A DNA stretch of 28,486 bases from Branchiostoma floridae. Lineage: Eukaryota > Chordata > Leptocardii > Amphioxiformes > Branchiostomatidae. The notes under the pieces were generated by a model, which was not told the DNA's origin, ran no database searches, and saw nothing but the letters and a program-made list of their open reading frames with translations. Position 1 is the first letter of the stretch, and each line of letters opens with the position of its first letter. The position numbers and the translations under genes were made by a program. Of this stretch, positions 11,345 through 21,296 are shown in pieces. The DNA lies in assembly GCF_000003815.2 (NCBI RefSeq), contig NW_023365699.1, positions 38,443-66,928 of the forward strand, given 5' to 3'.

Positions 11345-14300
11345 ATGGCGACTACAGACCCATCACCAATGGCTGAGCCGCTTCAGGATAAAAAGACTCG
11401 TAACCAAGGGAAAGTAGGACCACAGGAAAACGGAGAGATGTTTGACCAGGTAATTACCTTCGCCAATACAAATTTAGTTATATTTTTGGTGCCGTTTATG
11501 GGTTGTTGTTGTGTGTGTGTGTGTGTGAACAGTGCTTACCCTAGAAGTTGTGGATGGATCATTATTATTTTTGGTACATGGAAAGGTATGGGCAAAACAA
11601 GGAACAGTTTGATTATGGACCCCTTGCGGCTTTCTACACTAATGTAGCAGAACTTTCGATGTTCATATCTCGTGTTATAGATACGACTTTTTAATGGTAT
11701 CATAATATATAGCCCTTGTGCTCTTTAAATGGGGTGGAACCTACTCGTGTGTGCATGGTGTTCCCACTCCAGTTTCTAACGTTTTGCTAGCCCTCTGAAT
11801 TTTGATGATGAGTAGTAAGCTGCTGTTTATCAATATGTTTCCGTTGTCCTGAAGCAAACGTGCTAACGATGTTATAACTTATTCCGTTATCTTCTTCGTC
11901 GTCAGAAAACTACAAGAAATGGAAACCTGAAGGGGGCCATTGTTGGCACCAAAGAAAGACTGGTCGCCGTCCTGACAACAGGAGGAAAGGAAAACGGCAA
12001 CATCGACGTTGACATGGTAATTATAACTCTTTGCTTTTCTTCAGGTTACACATTTTAGTCTTTAGAAAATCTTCTTAGTATTTTGTAAACTAAAACAGCA
12101 CCATTTGGGTATGTAGACTGATATCATTCTTAACTTTCACCATTTGTACATGGAATTTAAAATGTAAAACTCTATAACAAACTGCAAAGTTTCTAATTAG
12201 TGAAATTGATGTAGATTTTAATTCTTTGTCCTGGATTTTCTTCCTGTTAGAAGAAAGAATCGTATCACACGAGAGCCTTAGCCATACTAATCTCATGTTG
12301 CAGACAGGCGTGGAAAAATTGAAAAGACAGCTCAAAGAACTACAAGTTGAGGTCGTGGATTTGCGACACTATCGTGACGATGTCCAGAAGATTGAGAAAG
12401 AAAGGAATGACCTCTTCAAGGCGCTACAGCTGTCTAATGAAAAGTTAAAACAGCAGCAGGTAAAGATTTCTTATTTGTGATGAACTTGTCACTCATATTA
12501 GAATGTAGACTGGTTATCGGTAGCGATCTTTCTTAATGATTTTATATCTTTCTCAATATTCCCTCAATATAACGACAGATTTGCTGAGCACTCTATTTAT
12601 GTTTACATTACATTGAGGTAGGCAAAGAAGCAAATGTTTGCATTTATGTTTATGTTTATGTTTACTAGTTAGGAACTCCATTAGTGAAACAACACGTGTA
12701 TACTAATCTTCCAGGATTCTTTTCAAAATATCCAAAACATACAATACAATTATACACTTGATAACTATAAATACATACTACAACAACTTAGACTCTAAAT
12801 GACAATTACTTAACAATAACCAAAACCTATTTACTTATATACATGGTAATGAAAGCCAAGTATAAAACGTATACAACTGAAGTGTATACTAGTGATGGAT
12901 GTAAAAGTGATAGAACTTCGAATACAGCACGTTGACTACCAGGCAAGCAGCAAGCTATCGGTCATATCGTGTTCTTTTACTTAACAACAGGAGTTGAACG
13001 AAAAGCTACAACTCGAGCTCCGAGACAAGCAGCACGAAGTTATGGAAACGACGAAGGCGAAAGAGGCCATAGAAACCAGCTCACAAGAAAAGATACGCCA
13101 GTTGAAGGAGCAGTTGAGGTCATCAGCATCGGTTGTCCATCAGGAAAAGGTAGTTACTTTTTTACTATTTTCTGGAAGATATAATACACACAAAAGAGTT
13201 TTTATGTTTTCATCAGTCTTTTCAATCAGTGAAAATTATGGAACCAAATATCATAAAGAACACAAATTATTACTTTATCTGACATACAACACAAGTATCA
13301 GTCTTTAACGAATGTATAAAAGCTCGACATAAGTGTATGAGAAAAATTATTTTGTAGGCTGCCAAGGAAAAGGCCTGGGCAGATGCTGTGACATGGAGGG
13401 CTGCTACGGAAAGGTTGGTGGAGCAACACAGTTCCATGGAGGAGACAGCGCGAGAGGAGCTGCTTCATCTCACAGAGCGACTGAAGGAGCTGGAAATTCT
13501 GTGTCGGACTGTCCACCCATTGGTAAGAAAGGTTATCATCAACATTTTACCCTGCTAGCTATGCTATAATCTTCACTAAAAGCTTTGTTAACACCCTCGT
13601 TGAAATGCTTTCTTTCTCTTACTATGTGCTCTTCTGCAATAAATCATCTCCAAACGTAAGGAAACGTACAAAATATGTACCATTTACATCAAATGTATGC
13701 GACTGTTTATGATTACCTTGGCCAAGGTTTAATTTTGGTTGCTGTTTGTTTCTTTGCTTGTGTTTAGGGCCAGCATTACTCGAGAGACTGTCGATGGGTC
13801 ATTATGATATTTAGTAGGGGTCAGTAACAAAACAAAGTTTGAGGATAACCACTAGCGGCTCTCTACAGGACTGTAGCGAAGATTTTGTTTTAGACATCCC
13901 CTGTTCTGGATATCCTACGGCCGTGATTTATGAGTGATAGATAGCTCTGGGGTGCAGAAAGTACGTGGTTTATGGTTTGGGCCCTCTCGCTTCATTTTGT
14001 GAACTGCAGGGGCCAATTTTGTGTGAAACTTTGAAAGAGAATAACTCAAAAAGGACTTGACAGATCGCCATCTTTGTTGGCATGTTTCTTTATATTATAC
14101 AAGAAAACAAACAAATAAACAAACAAACAATGTTTCTTCATGATATGCAAACAGGATAGAATGTTTTTCATGACATACAAACAGATAATACATATTGTTG
14201 TTCTCATATCCAAACAGTTGCCCGGTGTAGATGACCTGACAGAGTGTCAATGTCATCTCCCTGATCTGACTGGCGACGACATCCTACTTACGAGCCACAT

Positions 14301-16152
14301 GAGGGAGTGCCAGTCTTGTCAGCGCGTGGTCACACCCTACCTCTTCCACATCAAAACGTGCCACAAAATCAACTGTGAGCGCTGCGCCCACGTGCGACGG
14401 TTGTACTGTGGACACGTGTTTACGTGTGACAAGGAGGAGTGTGACGTCACAGGGTGTGTGGAGACGAGAGAGGACATCCGGGGCAGCCAGCTGAGTCCTG
14501 AGGACCTCCAGAACGACAAACAGTTTAAGGACAAGATCTCAGCCCGTCTAAGAAAGAGCACAAGCCCTACTGAGGTCAGTCGTAAAATCTATCTAAGTAC
14601 AGTTGAACAATGCTAGGACTGTCAAGGTATTAACAATTGTAACTATTGAGTAATACTCATTGACCCCTGTACAATGGCGAGTCTAACTATCCAATCATCC
14701 AGTCATGCCCTGTGCTAAAAGGTACAAAGCAGATGTGCTAGAGTGTACTAGGAAAAGTAGTCATTGTTTATCTGTCAGTATTTGGTACGTACACGTATGT
14801 ATGGACTTGTCCAGTATCATGTCGATGTATTGGTAGAGTCAATGACACATTACCACATGGGTGTTTGTTGCCTTTTGTTCTAAGATTCTAAAATTTTTAA
14901 CTGAGATAAGAAACTGTTTACATTTTTAACATTTGTTTGACATTTCAATACTTTCTAGCATGTTCCAATATGTTAGAGATATTTCCAATAACGAATACGC
15001 TACCTACATTTTCTAATATCATACAGTTTCTGACATATGGGATAAATTCCCCATTTGTTCTAACATTTGAAAATGGGTCAATGAGCTAACCCATCGACAT
15101 TTGGAAATAGTTTTACATAAAGAGATATTTGGGCAATTTTTGTAAATTAAACTGTTTGCTACATGCCGAGATATAATGTGGCATATATCTATTGTTCTAA
15201 GACTTTCACCAATGACTAGCTTTAATAAACTGATATATTTTGTCAAATTTATCTACAGTGTGGAGGGATCTTCCGTGCATTCCAGCAGGCCGAATACTGG
15301 GCAGTTGCAGTGGGACCGGTTAACCTCCATCGGCACCAGGTCAACAACAGGCTGCTACAGGTACTAGTACTATTTAGTACTGCCACTTCTTGGTGTCACC
15401 CATTATGCACTCTATTAAGTGTCATAACATGAAATTTCCTCTATCATTTGCGTACCGAGTGGGCCTTTTCGGAAAACATCTATGTCATCTTCAAAGAAAT
15501 CTTCCGATTGATTTTAATCTTATGTAGAACAAATAGTGTTAACACGAGTGATAGAAAAAGTTTGGTTTACCTCAATGCAGATATCCTTGGCTCAGGTGTC
15601 CCTCAAGGTTACATGATAGGACCACTCATCTAACTTTTTGCCACATCATATTCCAGTCATACTGGGGATGTTTTATGTATATACCGGTACGTTAAAGATG
15701 TTTTGCCACAATCAATTTACCAATGTTTTCAGAACTGACTATGTCTTTTTAACAATTCTTTTATCGTTATATTTCAGATGTGCTGTCGCATCCTACCCCA
15801 CACAGTATCGCTCGCTGAGCAAGCGTTCATCGCCTGCCTCAGTCATAGCGAGTACTGGTCTAGTTGTGGCCACAGGAAGAGATGTATTGTTTGTAACATC
15901 TGTCTAACGTCTCTGCGATCCTGTGGTTCGTGCAAACTGCCAAGTTGTGAAATTTGTACCATAGCTGCAATGGCATGTGCTCGGCACAGTCTCAATTGTA
16001 CAAATGAACGTTGTAGAATACTATTTTGTCGTTATTACAAACATTGTGTTAGGGTAGGGGACACGATGTATCCTTCGCCTACTGTGTTGGCATTACTCAG
16101 GGATAGTATTCTCATGTTCAATCGTACACCCATTGCTGCAAGCCTGTTGTAA
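11345..16152 (+). CDS. Coiled-coil protein with two TAZ-type zinc-finger regions, eight coding exons
   Basis: Coding exons are 11345-11449, 11906-12016, 12304-12459, 12991-13149, 13358-13522, 14218-14574, 15259-15360 and 15778-16152. They join to 509 residues, every junction GT-AG and phase 0. Residues 73-232 are charged heptad-like helix (VEKLKRQLKELQVEVVDL, KIRQLKEQLR, LTERLKELEILCR), read as a coiled coil. Exon 6 carries a TAZ1-like region (H259, C263, C266, H276, C280, C285, C288) with SHMREC and HIKTCHKINCERC. Exon 8 carries a TAZ2-like region: CEICTIAAMACARHSLNC then NERCRILFC has the exact C-x2-C-x6-C-x2-H-x3-C-x4-C-x4-C spacing of the CBP/p300 TAZ2 C-terminal part. TAZ domains bind transactivation peptides. 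The protein has no HAT, KIX or bromodomain and is a fifth the size of CBP. The ATG (GTGAAAATGG) is the first Met in the exon. TRAF-like zinc fingers are the alternative. Confidence 0.85.
11500..11660 (+). repeat. Diverged dispersed repeat in intron 1 of the TAZ gene (pair with 13745-13880)
   Basis: The order GATGGATCATTAT, CAAAACAA, CAGTTTGA, TTGCGGCT, TCTACAC and TGTAGC is repeated at 13745-13880 as GATGGGTCATTAT, CAAAACAA, AGTTTGA, TAGCGGCT, TCTACAG and TGTAGC. Both copies are in plus orientation and non-coding. A short (TG)n precedes this copy. Confidence 0.6.
13745..13880 (+). repeat. Diverged dispersed repeat in intron 5 of the TAZ gene
   Basis: Second copy of the element described at 11500-11660, sharing six short blocks in the same order. 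An (AAAC)n run follows at about 14105-14130. Confidence 0.6.
15525..15680 (+). mobile_element. Degenerate non-LTR reverse transcriptase fragment in intron 7
   Basis: The frame reads RKSLVYLN, then GVPQGYMIGPLI, then a stop. GVPQG-x-x-x-GPLL is a hallmark of the fingers region of LINE reverse transcriptases (CR1/jockey/L2 type), and RxxxVxVN commonly precedes it. The fragment is short and broken by stops, so it is a relic. Confidence 0.55.
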
Positions 16153-16233
16153 ATAATATGCAAATATGGATAACGTTTAAGCTAAATTTATCATACTTTA
16201 AGTTTTAAAGATTAAGATATAGAATCTTTTTGC

Positions 16234-16239
16234 AATAAA
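16234..16239 (+). terminator. Polyadenylation signal of the TAZ gene (AATAAA)
   Basis: AATAAA lies 82 bases after the stop codon in an AT-rich 3' UTR. Confidence 0.75.
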
Positions 16240-16259
16240 AGTGTGAAACTGTCCTCCAT

Positions 16260-17012
16260 TGGCGTATTTATTTAATAGGTGACAAGTCAAAAATGTATTA
16301 TATAAGTTATCTACATATGGGGTTAGAATTTAAATGAGTACTAAACTCCAGTAGCGAGAGTTATTCTCCAAAAGATTCTGAATCAATGAATACATAATCA
16401 GCCGATATTTTGAAGAATTTAGCAGGTTGTGAATTGCGCAAGGCAAAAAGGTGTACATGTGTTTGTACGTAGTGAAACATTGTGACACTCACTACACCCA
16501 TGCAGACCCTGTCCATGCATTTTCTATTCGTATATACACTTCCTTCATCACTCTATCTATTAGGTACAGTTGAACAAAGTTGTTTTTCCAAAAACTGCAG
16601 ATAGTATTGTTTTATCATCACATGATCTTATCTGATTGAAACCTCCTTGCATTATGTAACTTTGATCATTCTTTATGGTTTGATAATGTTCCTATGAAAG
16701 TCAGTACAGAATACTTGAATCTTAAGCTTCTGACCACTCTCACTAGCTCACTTGTGACCAGTATTATGCTAATCTGTCCATGGCCATGGCCATGGCCATT
16801 GTTCCTGACTGGTAAACAGTCTGGGATGTTTATGAATTTATGTATTTATCATAATTCATATGTCAATCCAACATTCAAACTGCTGGACAAGTGGAAGAAC
16901 GTATTGCTCTTGGCCAGGGTACTTTAGACTTTGGTCGCAAGACGAAAACATGCTGATATTCACAATACAACACCAAAAGCTCAGACCTGTTGGCGTGGTC
17001 AGTTTATCAGCG
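16260..17012. other. Intergenic DNA, no gene seen
   Basis: No coding exon is convincing. A short (CCATGG)n-like run (about 16779-16800) is the only visible structure. Confidence 0.5.
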
Positions 17013-17021
17013 CTTGAACCC

Positions 17022-17192
17022 TAGTCTCCAAGCAGACCCTACGGTGCCTTAGAAATAGTATCAAAGCTGGCCAGGGACTTGGTATACCTGCCCGTTTGAC
17101 TCCCTTAGCCGGCTATCTCCCTTTGGCCGGCTATACTCCCTTGCCAGCTTTGATACTATCTCTAAGGCACCGTTGGGTCTGCTTGGAGACTA
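17022..17192. mobile_element. 171-bp MITE, family A copy 2, with perfect 9-bp target duplication
   Basis: It has the same termini and arms as the element at 5006-5170 (TAGTCTCCAAGCAGACCC and its inverse). The interior also matches (CCCGTTTGAC, TTAGCCGGCTATCTCCCTTT). It is flanked by CTTGAACCC on both sides (17013-17021 and 17193-17201), a perfect 9-bp duplication. Confidence 0.9.
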
Positions 17193-17227
17193 CTTGAACC
17201 CCACTGTTTCACGGGCGGCCCGCTACG

Positions 17228-17290
17228 CTTTCACCTGTGTGTCCAAGGACGTTACTATGAGATACGTCCTTGGTGCAGTGTGTCTATAAA
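17228..17290. repeat. Hairpin-bearing repeat, copy 1 (pair with 20088-20151)
   Basis: CTTTCACCTGTG is followed by a hairpin with CCAAGGACGT and ACGTCCTTGG arms, then TGTCTA and AAAGAC. The same order recurs at 20088-20151 just before a gap. A partial MITE-like end (CCTCTGCTTGGAGAATA, 17452-17468) lies downstream. Confidence 0.7.
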
Positions 17291-17641
17291 TAAAGACAAC
17301 CGTCACCGTAACGAAGAATGTATCGAGTTACCTGGCTTCTTGAATCAACGTGAATGGGGAACTAGCAAGGTGCACTTTCTGCGCAACTGCGGAAATGCGT
17401 TCCTGAGGCCGCTGTGAGAAATCATGGCTCACTGCTATCCCCGGACCAAAACCTCTGCTTGGAGAATAGCCGGGAATACCATCTAGAGCTCGCTGAGACT
17501 CATCGGCCGATTGGCGCCCGAGCCACACCTCGAGCACGGTAAAGAGCCTATCACACTTGTTAAATCATCATGTGAGTGGACCAAACCGCCCTTTCGTCGT
17601 AACACGCCAGTTTTGTACTCTCGCCGTGTATTCGCTCACCA

Positions 17642-18195
17642 GTGCTAGCCAGTATGTCAGATTCAAATATGAGAAAACTACAGATACAAAAGAGAGCGTG
17701 TAGACTGTTATTAAAATGTACATCGGAAACATATGTTAGGCGGATGCATCTTGAGCTTGGTTGGCCTACAGTGAGAAAGAGATTCTCTTTAAGTACTTTG
17801 ATTATGTTCTTCAAAATCCTCACTGGCCACGAACCACAAAATGTGTACAATTCCTTCATACCAGTTAATTCATCCCACATGTATAATACTAGATTTTCTG
17901 TATCCAACAGCTTCAGACTACCCAAACCTAAAACAAACAGTGGAAAACGTACCTTCCTGTACCGAGAAATTATGCTCTGGAACTCATTGCCATCTCACAT
18001 TGTCCAGTTTTAAACAAGCCATCTCAAACATTGTCATCTAGACCATTGACCTCTAGACACTGTGCTCTATTGTACATACTGTGATTGTTGATTGTTGTAT
18101 TTAAAAAAAAATGTATGGTATATAGTCATGTTGATTGTTTGAACCTTGGAAGATTAGCCCGTAAGGGCTAAAAGGTTTCTTACTAAACAATAAAC
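17642..18195 (+). mobile_element. 3' end of a non-LTR retrotransposon (CR1/L2-like), truncated
   Basis: The frame 17642-18013 reads LQIQKRACRLLL, LGWPTVRKRFSLSTL, ILTGHEP and LWNSLPSHI. This is the usual order at the C terminus of LINE reverse-transcriptase polyproteins (LQKrAaRli, LgWlPvrqR, lWNsLP). The 3' region holds a small hairpin (AGCCCGTAAGGGCT) and an AATAAA at 18189. The 5' part is missing, as expected for a dead-on-arrival LINE copy. Confidence 0.75.
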
Positions 18196-18334
18196 AATAT
18201 TCGTATAAAGACCGGGAAAGGGATCTCAAACCAGTTTATATAGCTCACTGAAGAGCTAATCGTCCACTGGTCGTGACAGAAAAGACAAGCGCTATATGCC
18301 AGTATGTACAGTATTTACAGGTTCGTTGTACCGG

Positions 18335-18476
18335 GGGCATGCCGGGTGAAGGACACTAGTCGGAATCTCACTCATGACTTTTAGCTCCAGTGGCAGGGCC
18401 GCTAACCAGTAGACTACACACGCTAGCTACCTAACAATAACGTCACATTTCCACAAAAGGGCCCGGTCGGGCAGTG
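18335..18476 (-). repeat. tRNA-SINE-like repeat, copy 1
   Basis: On the minus strand, GTAGTCTACTGGTTAGCGGC resembles a polymerase III A box and GAGTGAGATTCCG resembles a B box, with spacing fitting a tRNA-derived head. The same 140 bp recurs at 20347-20488 at roughly 85 percent identity by eye, flanked in both cases by CCGGTCGGGCAGT and GGCATGCCGGGTGA. Confidence 0.6.
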
Positions 18477-18878
18477 TTGGGGAATAAAAAGTACGATATA
18501 GAATACAACAGAAACACAAAATGGACCAAAAATGATTCAACAGCACGCCTGGCCTACTGCATATTTATTGGCCTTAAGTTGAATTTTTGTTCAGTCCGCA
18601 AACATCCCGGCCAGTCCAAAGAGCATTTACAGACTTGTACAACCGAGATACGATCAGCGTGTGAACTCAGTCATTCTCACCCTGCTTTGTGTGATAAATG
18701 CTCTCCCTGCACCCATAGATAGGTGTGGAACCGAAAGAAGTGTGCTGGGTTCAGGAGGATGCATCGCTATCATGTCATTAACCTGTGTGCATACAGAATT
18801 ACATCTGTGGTGGGTAGTTGGGTGGGTGGATTGGGCCGGGGTCAAAAATTATTCATGCATCAAGAAATCTAAGAATGA

Positions 18879-18904
18879 TCTGTGTGTGTGTGCATGTACA
18901 TCTC

Positions 18905-18945
<41 letters not shown>

Positions 18946-18961
18946 CTGTGTGTGTGTGCGT
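18879..18961. repeat. (TG)n microsatellite with CG core
   Basis: An alternating TG tract interrupted by a CGCGCGCG run (about 18931-18938). Alternating purine-pyrimidine of this kind can form Z-DNA. Confidence 0.95.
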
Positions 18962-19010
18962 CGTAGTTGGCTGAAGTATGGCGTAGTTGGCTGAAGTACG
19001 GCGTAGTTGA
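18962..19010. repeat. 20-bp tandem repeat, 2.4 copies
   Basis: The unit CGTAGTTGGCTGAAGTATGG is repeated with one change, followed by a partial third unit. Confidence 0.9.
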
Positions 19011-19288
19011 ATTGACCGGAATAGAAAACCATAGACGTGACATCGATATCCTGAGACTGTTAATTGTGTAGTATTTGCCGGTTTTTCCCCATCGCAGAGA
19101 GATGTGCTACACAAAAGACGCGAGAGGGCTAAAGTTTGGGGGAAGTAAGAGCTTCAAATCACACGCCCACCCGCCCGCCCTTTTTCCGTTCTCTGTTAGA
19201 AGACCGTTTAGTGACCCTTCGTTAGACACTCCGGACTTTTCTGCCCCGGCGGAGCTTCGCCTTGGGTCACTTCGGATAATGTAACGCG

Positions 19289-19420
19289 TGTTCACCTTTA
19301 TTCGCGGGGTAATCTATATCCGTTGTACACAAAAACAAGATATTTAGGGATATCAAGTAGATGAACGGTGGTTTCAAATCGCATTTTTTTCAATATAATG
19401 CAGTTTGAGACCACCGTCCG
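19289..19420 (+). repeat. Dispersed fold-back repeat, copy 1 (pair with 21039-21160)
   Basis: GTTCACCTTTATTCGCGGGG, AATCTATATCCGTTGT, TTTAGGGATATCA and GGTGGTTTCAAA occur in order; the second half folds back on TTTGAGACCACCGT. The copy at 21039 shares the same order (TTTATCCGCGGGGTAACC, ACCGTTGT, TTTAGGGATATCA, GGTTTCAAACTGCA). Probably a MITE. Confidence 0.7.
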
Positions 19421-19492
19421 TGTTACTATTCTGGCTTCGCACTTGTTGTTTTTGGTGAGGAAGGCATCATTTAGCTAAAATTACGATTAGAT

Positions 19493-19863
19493 TTGTTTAT
19501 TTGTTTATTAGAATTCACCACACAAGGGAAAGGGGCGGAGGAACAGGTGGTGACACCTTTACTGGCCCTCGCCACGACATGAAAATACAGTAAATACAGT
19601 AGATTAAGATTAATACTAAACGACATAAACAATCGATCAGACTACCGAGCCCTTAAATCCTGGCAGGAGGCGCACTTACATGCAGTAGACCAGGTACAGA
19701 GGTTATCGGATACAAAGTGGCTTCTGAATCTATCAACAGTAGATTTCACAAGTAGCTGTTTGAAAGACAATAGGTCGGACTGGTGCGATGACACAGCTCC
19801 CATGCTGCGAACTGTGACATCAAGCTTGTTCCATTCGGTAATTAACCGTGGTACGTATGACAT
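19493..19863 (-). mobile_element. 3' end of a second non-LTR retrotransposon, minus strand
   Basis: The minus-strand frame (19863-19642) reads SYVPRLITEWNKLD then LLSFKQLL. This matches the end of CR1/L2-type polyproteins (sFFPRtIreWNsLP ... SleaFKraL). About 130 bp further 3' the element ends in an (AAATAAAC)n-type tail (19493-19510 on the plus strand as GTTTATTTGTTTATT). Confidence 0.7.
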
Positions 19864-20087
19864 AGCAAATGTAGATGTTTAAGTTCATGTAAGCAACTTA
19901 CATGTTACTGACCTGGGTACTGGCTGTCATGGGGTTTGTTATGTAGGTCAGCCGTGGAGGTCAGTGTGTGCTTCCTTGGCTTATAAGCAAACAGAAGGTG
20001 TTTGGGAATAGAAGATAGGTGCCTGTAGCATACTGAAAACATGCGCTATTTTGTTACTCACAACACTTAAGTATCCTGCGGCCAGCT

Positions 20088-20151
20088 TTCACCTGTGCTG
20101 TTTGTCCAAGGACGTAATATGAGATACCACGTCCTTGGTGTGTCTAAAGAC
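20088..20151. repeat. Hairpin-bearing repeat, copy 2
   Basis: Matches 17228-17290 (CTTTCACCTGTG, CCAAGGACGT, GAGATAC, ACGTCCTTGG, TGTGTCTA, AAAGAC). It runs into the 100-N gap. Confidence 0.7.
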
Positions 20152-20251
20152 NNNNNNNNNNNNNNNNNNNNNNNNNNNNNNNNNNNNNNNNNNNNNNNNN
20201 NNNNNNNNNNNNNNNNNNNNNNNNNNNNNNNNNNNNNNNNNNNNNNNNNNN
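20152..20251. other. Assembly gap, 100 N
   Basis: Exactly 100 unknown bases, followed by a C-run (about 20270-20285). Confidence 0.99.
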
Positions 20252-20346
20252 AAAATCGCGAATCGACCTACACCCCCCCCCCCCAACCCCCACCCCAAAA
20301 AAAAGCATTGCCAAGCTTCCCAGAGAGGCCGGTGAAGGAGGCTACG

Positions 20347-20488
20347 TGCATGCCGGGTGAGCGCCACAGTCGGAATCTCACTCACGACTTCTAGCTCCAG
20401 AGGCAGGGACGCTGGACTACATACGCTAGCTACTTTTATACAAATGTATAGCGTAACGTCAGATTTCCACAAAAGCCGGTCGGGCAGT
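20347..20488 (-). repeat. tRNA-SINE-like repeat, copy 2
   Basis: Same order as 18335-18476: GCATGCCGGGTGA, CAGTCGGAATCTCACTC, TAGCTCCAG, GGCAGGGACGCTGG, CGCTAGCTAC, GATTTCCACAAAA and CCGGTCGGGCAGT. The A-box region has a short deletion relative to copy 1. Confidence 0.6.
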
Positions 20489-20492
20489 CTCT

Positions 20493-20722
20493 CTGTGTGT
20501 ATATGTGTGTACATATGTCTCGTGTGTATGCCTCAGTGTATGTCTGCGTGTGTCTGTGTGTACGTATCTCGTATGTGTGCGTTTGTGTATGGCTGAATGC
20601 CTGTGTGTGTGTCCGTTTGTGTTTGTGTGTGTGTCCGTTTGTGTCTGTGTGTGCATTTGCCTCTGTGTGTGTGTGTGTGTGCGTGTGTCTGTCTGTGTGT
20701 GTATGTGTCTGTGTGTGCACGA
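20493..20722. repeat. Degenerate (TG)n microsatellite
   Basis: About 230 bp of TG-rich simple sequence with interspersed TC, TA and CG steps. Frames through it are low-complexity and not genes. Confidence 0.95.
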
Positions 20723-20849
20723 TGTGCGATACTTACGTACTAATCTGCGGGACCGAACACCTTTATAATATTTGATTATATATCTTGCATATATCCGAAA
20801 ATGATGATACGCCTACTCCATTGTAACACTACATCAAAGAATTATGTTA

Positions 20850-20962
20850 GCCCATATTGTTATGTTAACTAGGATGTTAAACTTTATTGTTTACCTCTAT
20901 TTTATATTTTGTTGTTGCTGTTGCCATACATTGTACCGTGTACAATTGTCTTGCAATAAAGT
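20850..20962 (+). mobile_element. Possible 3' tail of a retroelement
   Basis: An AT-rich stretch ends GTACAATTGTCTTGCAATAA followed by AG and a (TC)n run, with AATAAA at about 20955. This resembles a LINE or gene 3' end, but no coding part is present. Confidence 0.35.
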
Positions 20963-21038
20963 TCTCTCTCTCTGTCCATCCCATCGACTTCACCGTATGC
21001 CAGTGTCCACTGAGGTTGGCCGGGCCGTATAACGCTAG

Positions 21039-21160
21039 TTCGCTTTTATCCGCGGGGTAACCTATAACCGTTGTTTTAAAGACAGAGTGTAGTATTTAGG
21101 GATATCATTCGACGAAAGGCGGTTTCAAACTGCAATATTTTCATTTTTTTGCATACTTTT
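21039..21160 (+). repeat. Dispersed fold-back repeat, copy 2
   Basis: Second copy of the element at 19289-19420, same orientation. It lies about 140 bp upstream of the galactosyltransferase start codon. Confidence 0.7.
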
Positions 21161-21296
21161 TATTCAAATTTACAACTATCGTCATCCCACTTAACATCCT
21201 CCAATATCCTGCTTCTAAAACCAACAGATATAGGTGACCCCACGGATAAACGTGAACTAACGTTACTACTAGCTAGATAGAGCAGCCAGTACCAGC

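Noticed and set aside
17328-17537. Minus-strand coding exon
   Set aside because: The segment contains a partial MITE terminus and lies within a repeat block; no domain is recognisable.
19075-19284. Coding exon upstream of the fold-back repeat
   Set aside because: Open in both strands by composition; no recognisable protein and no supporting splice context.
20436-20775. His/Thr-rich and Cys/Val-rich frames
   Set aside because: Both are translations of the TG microsatellite.
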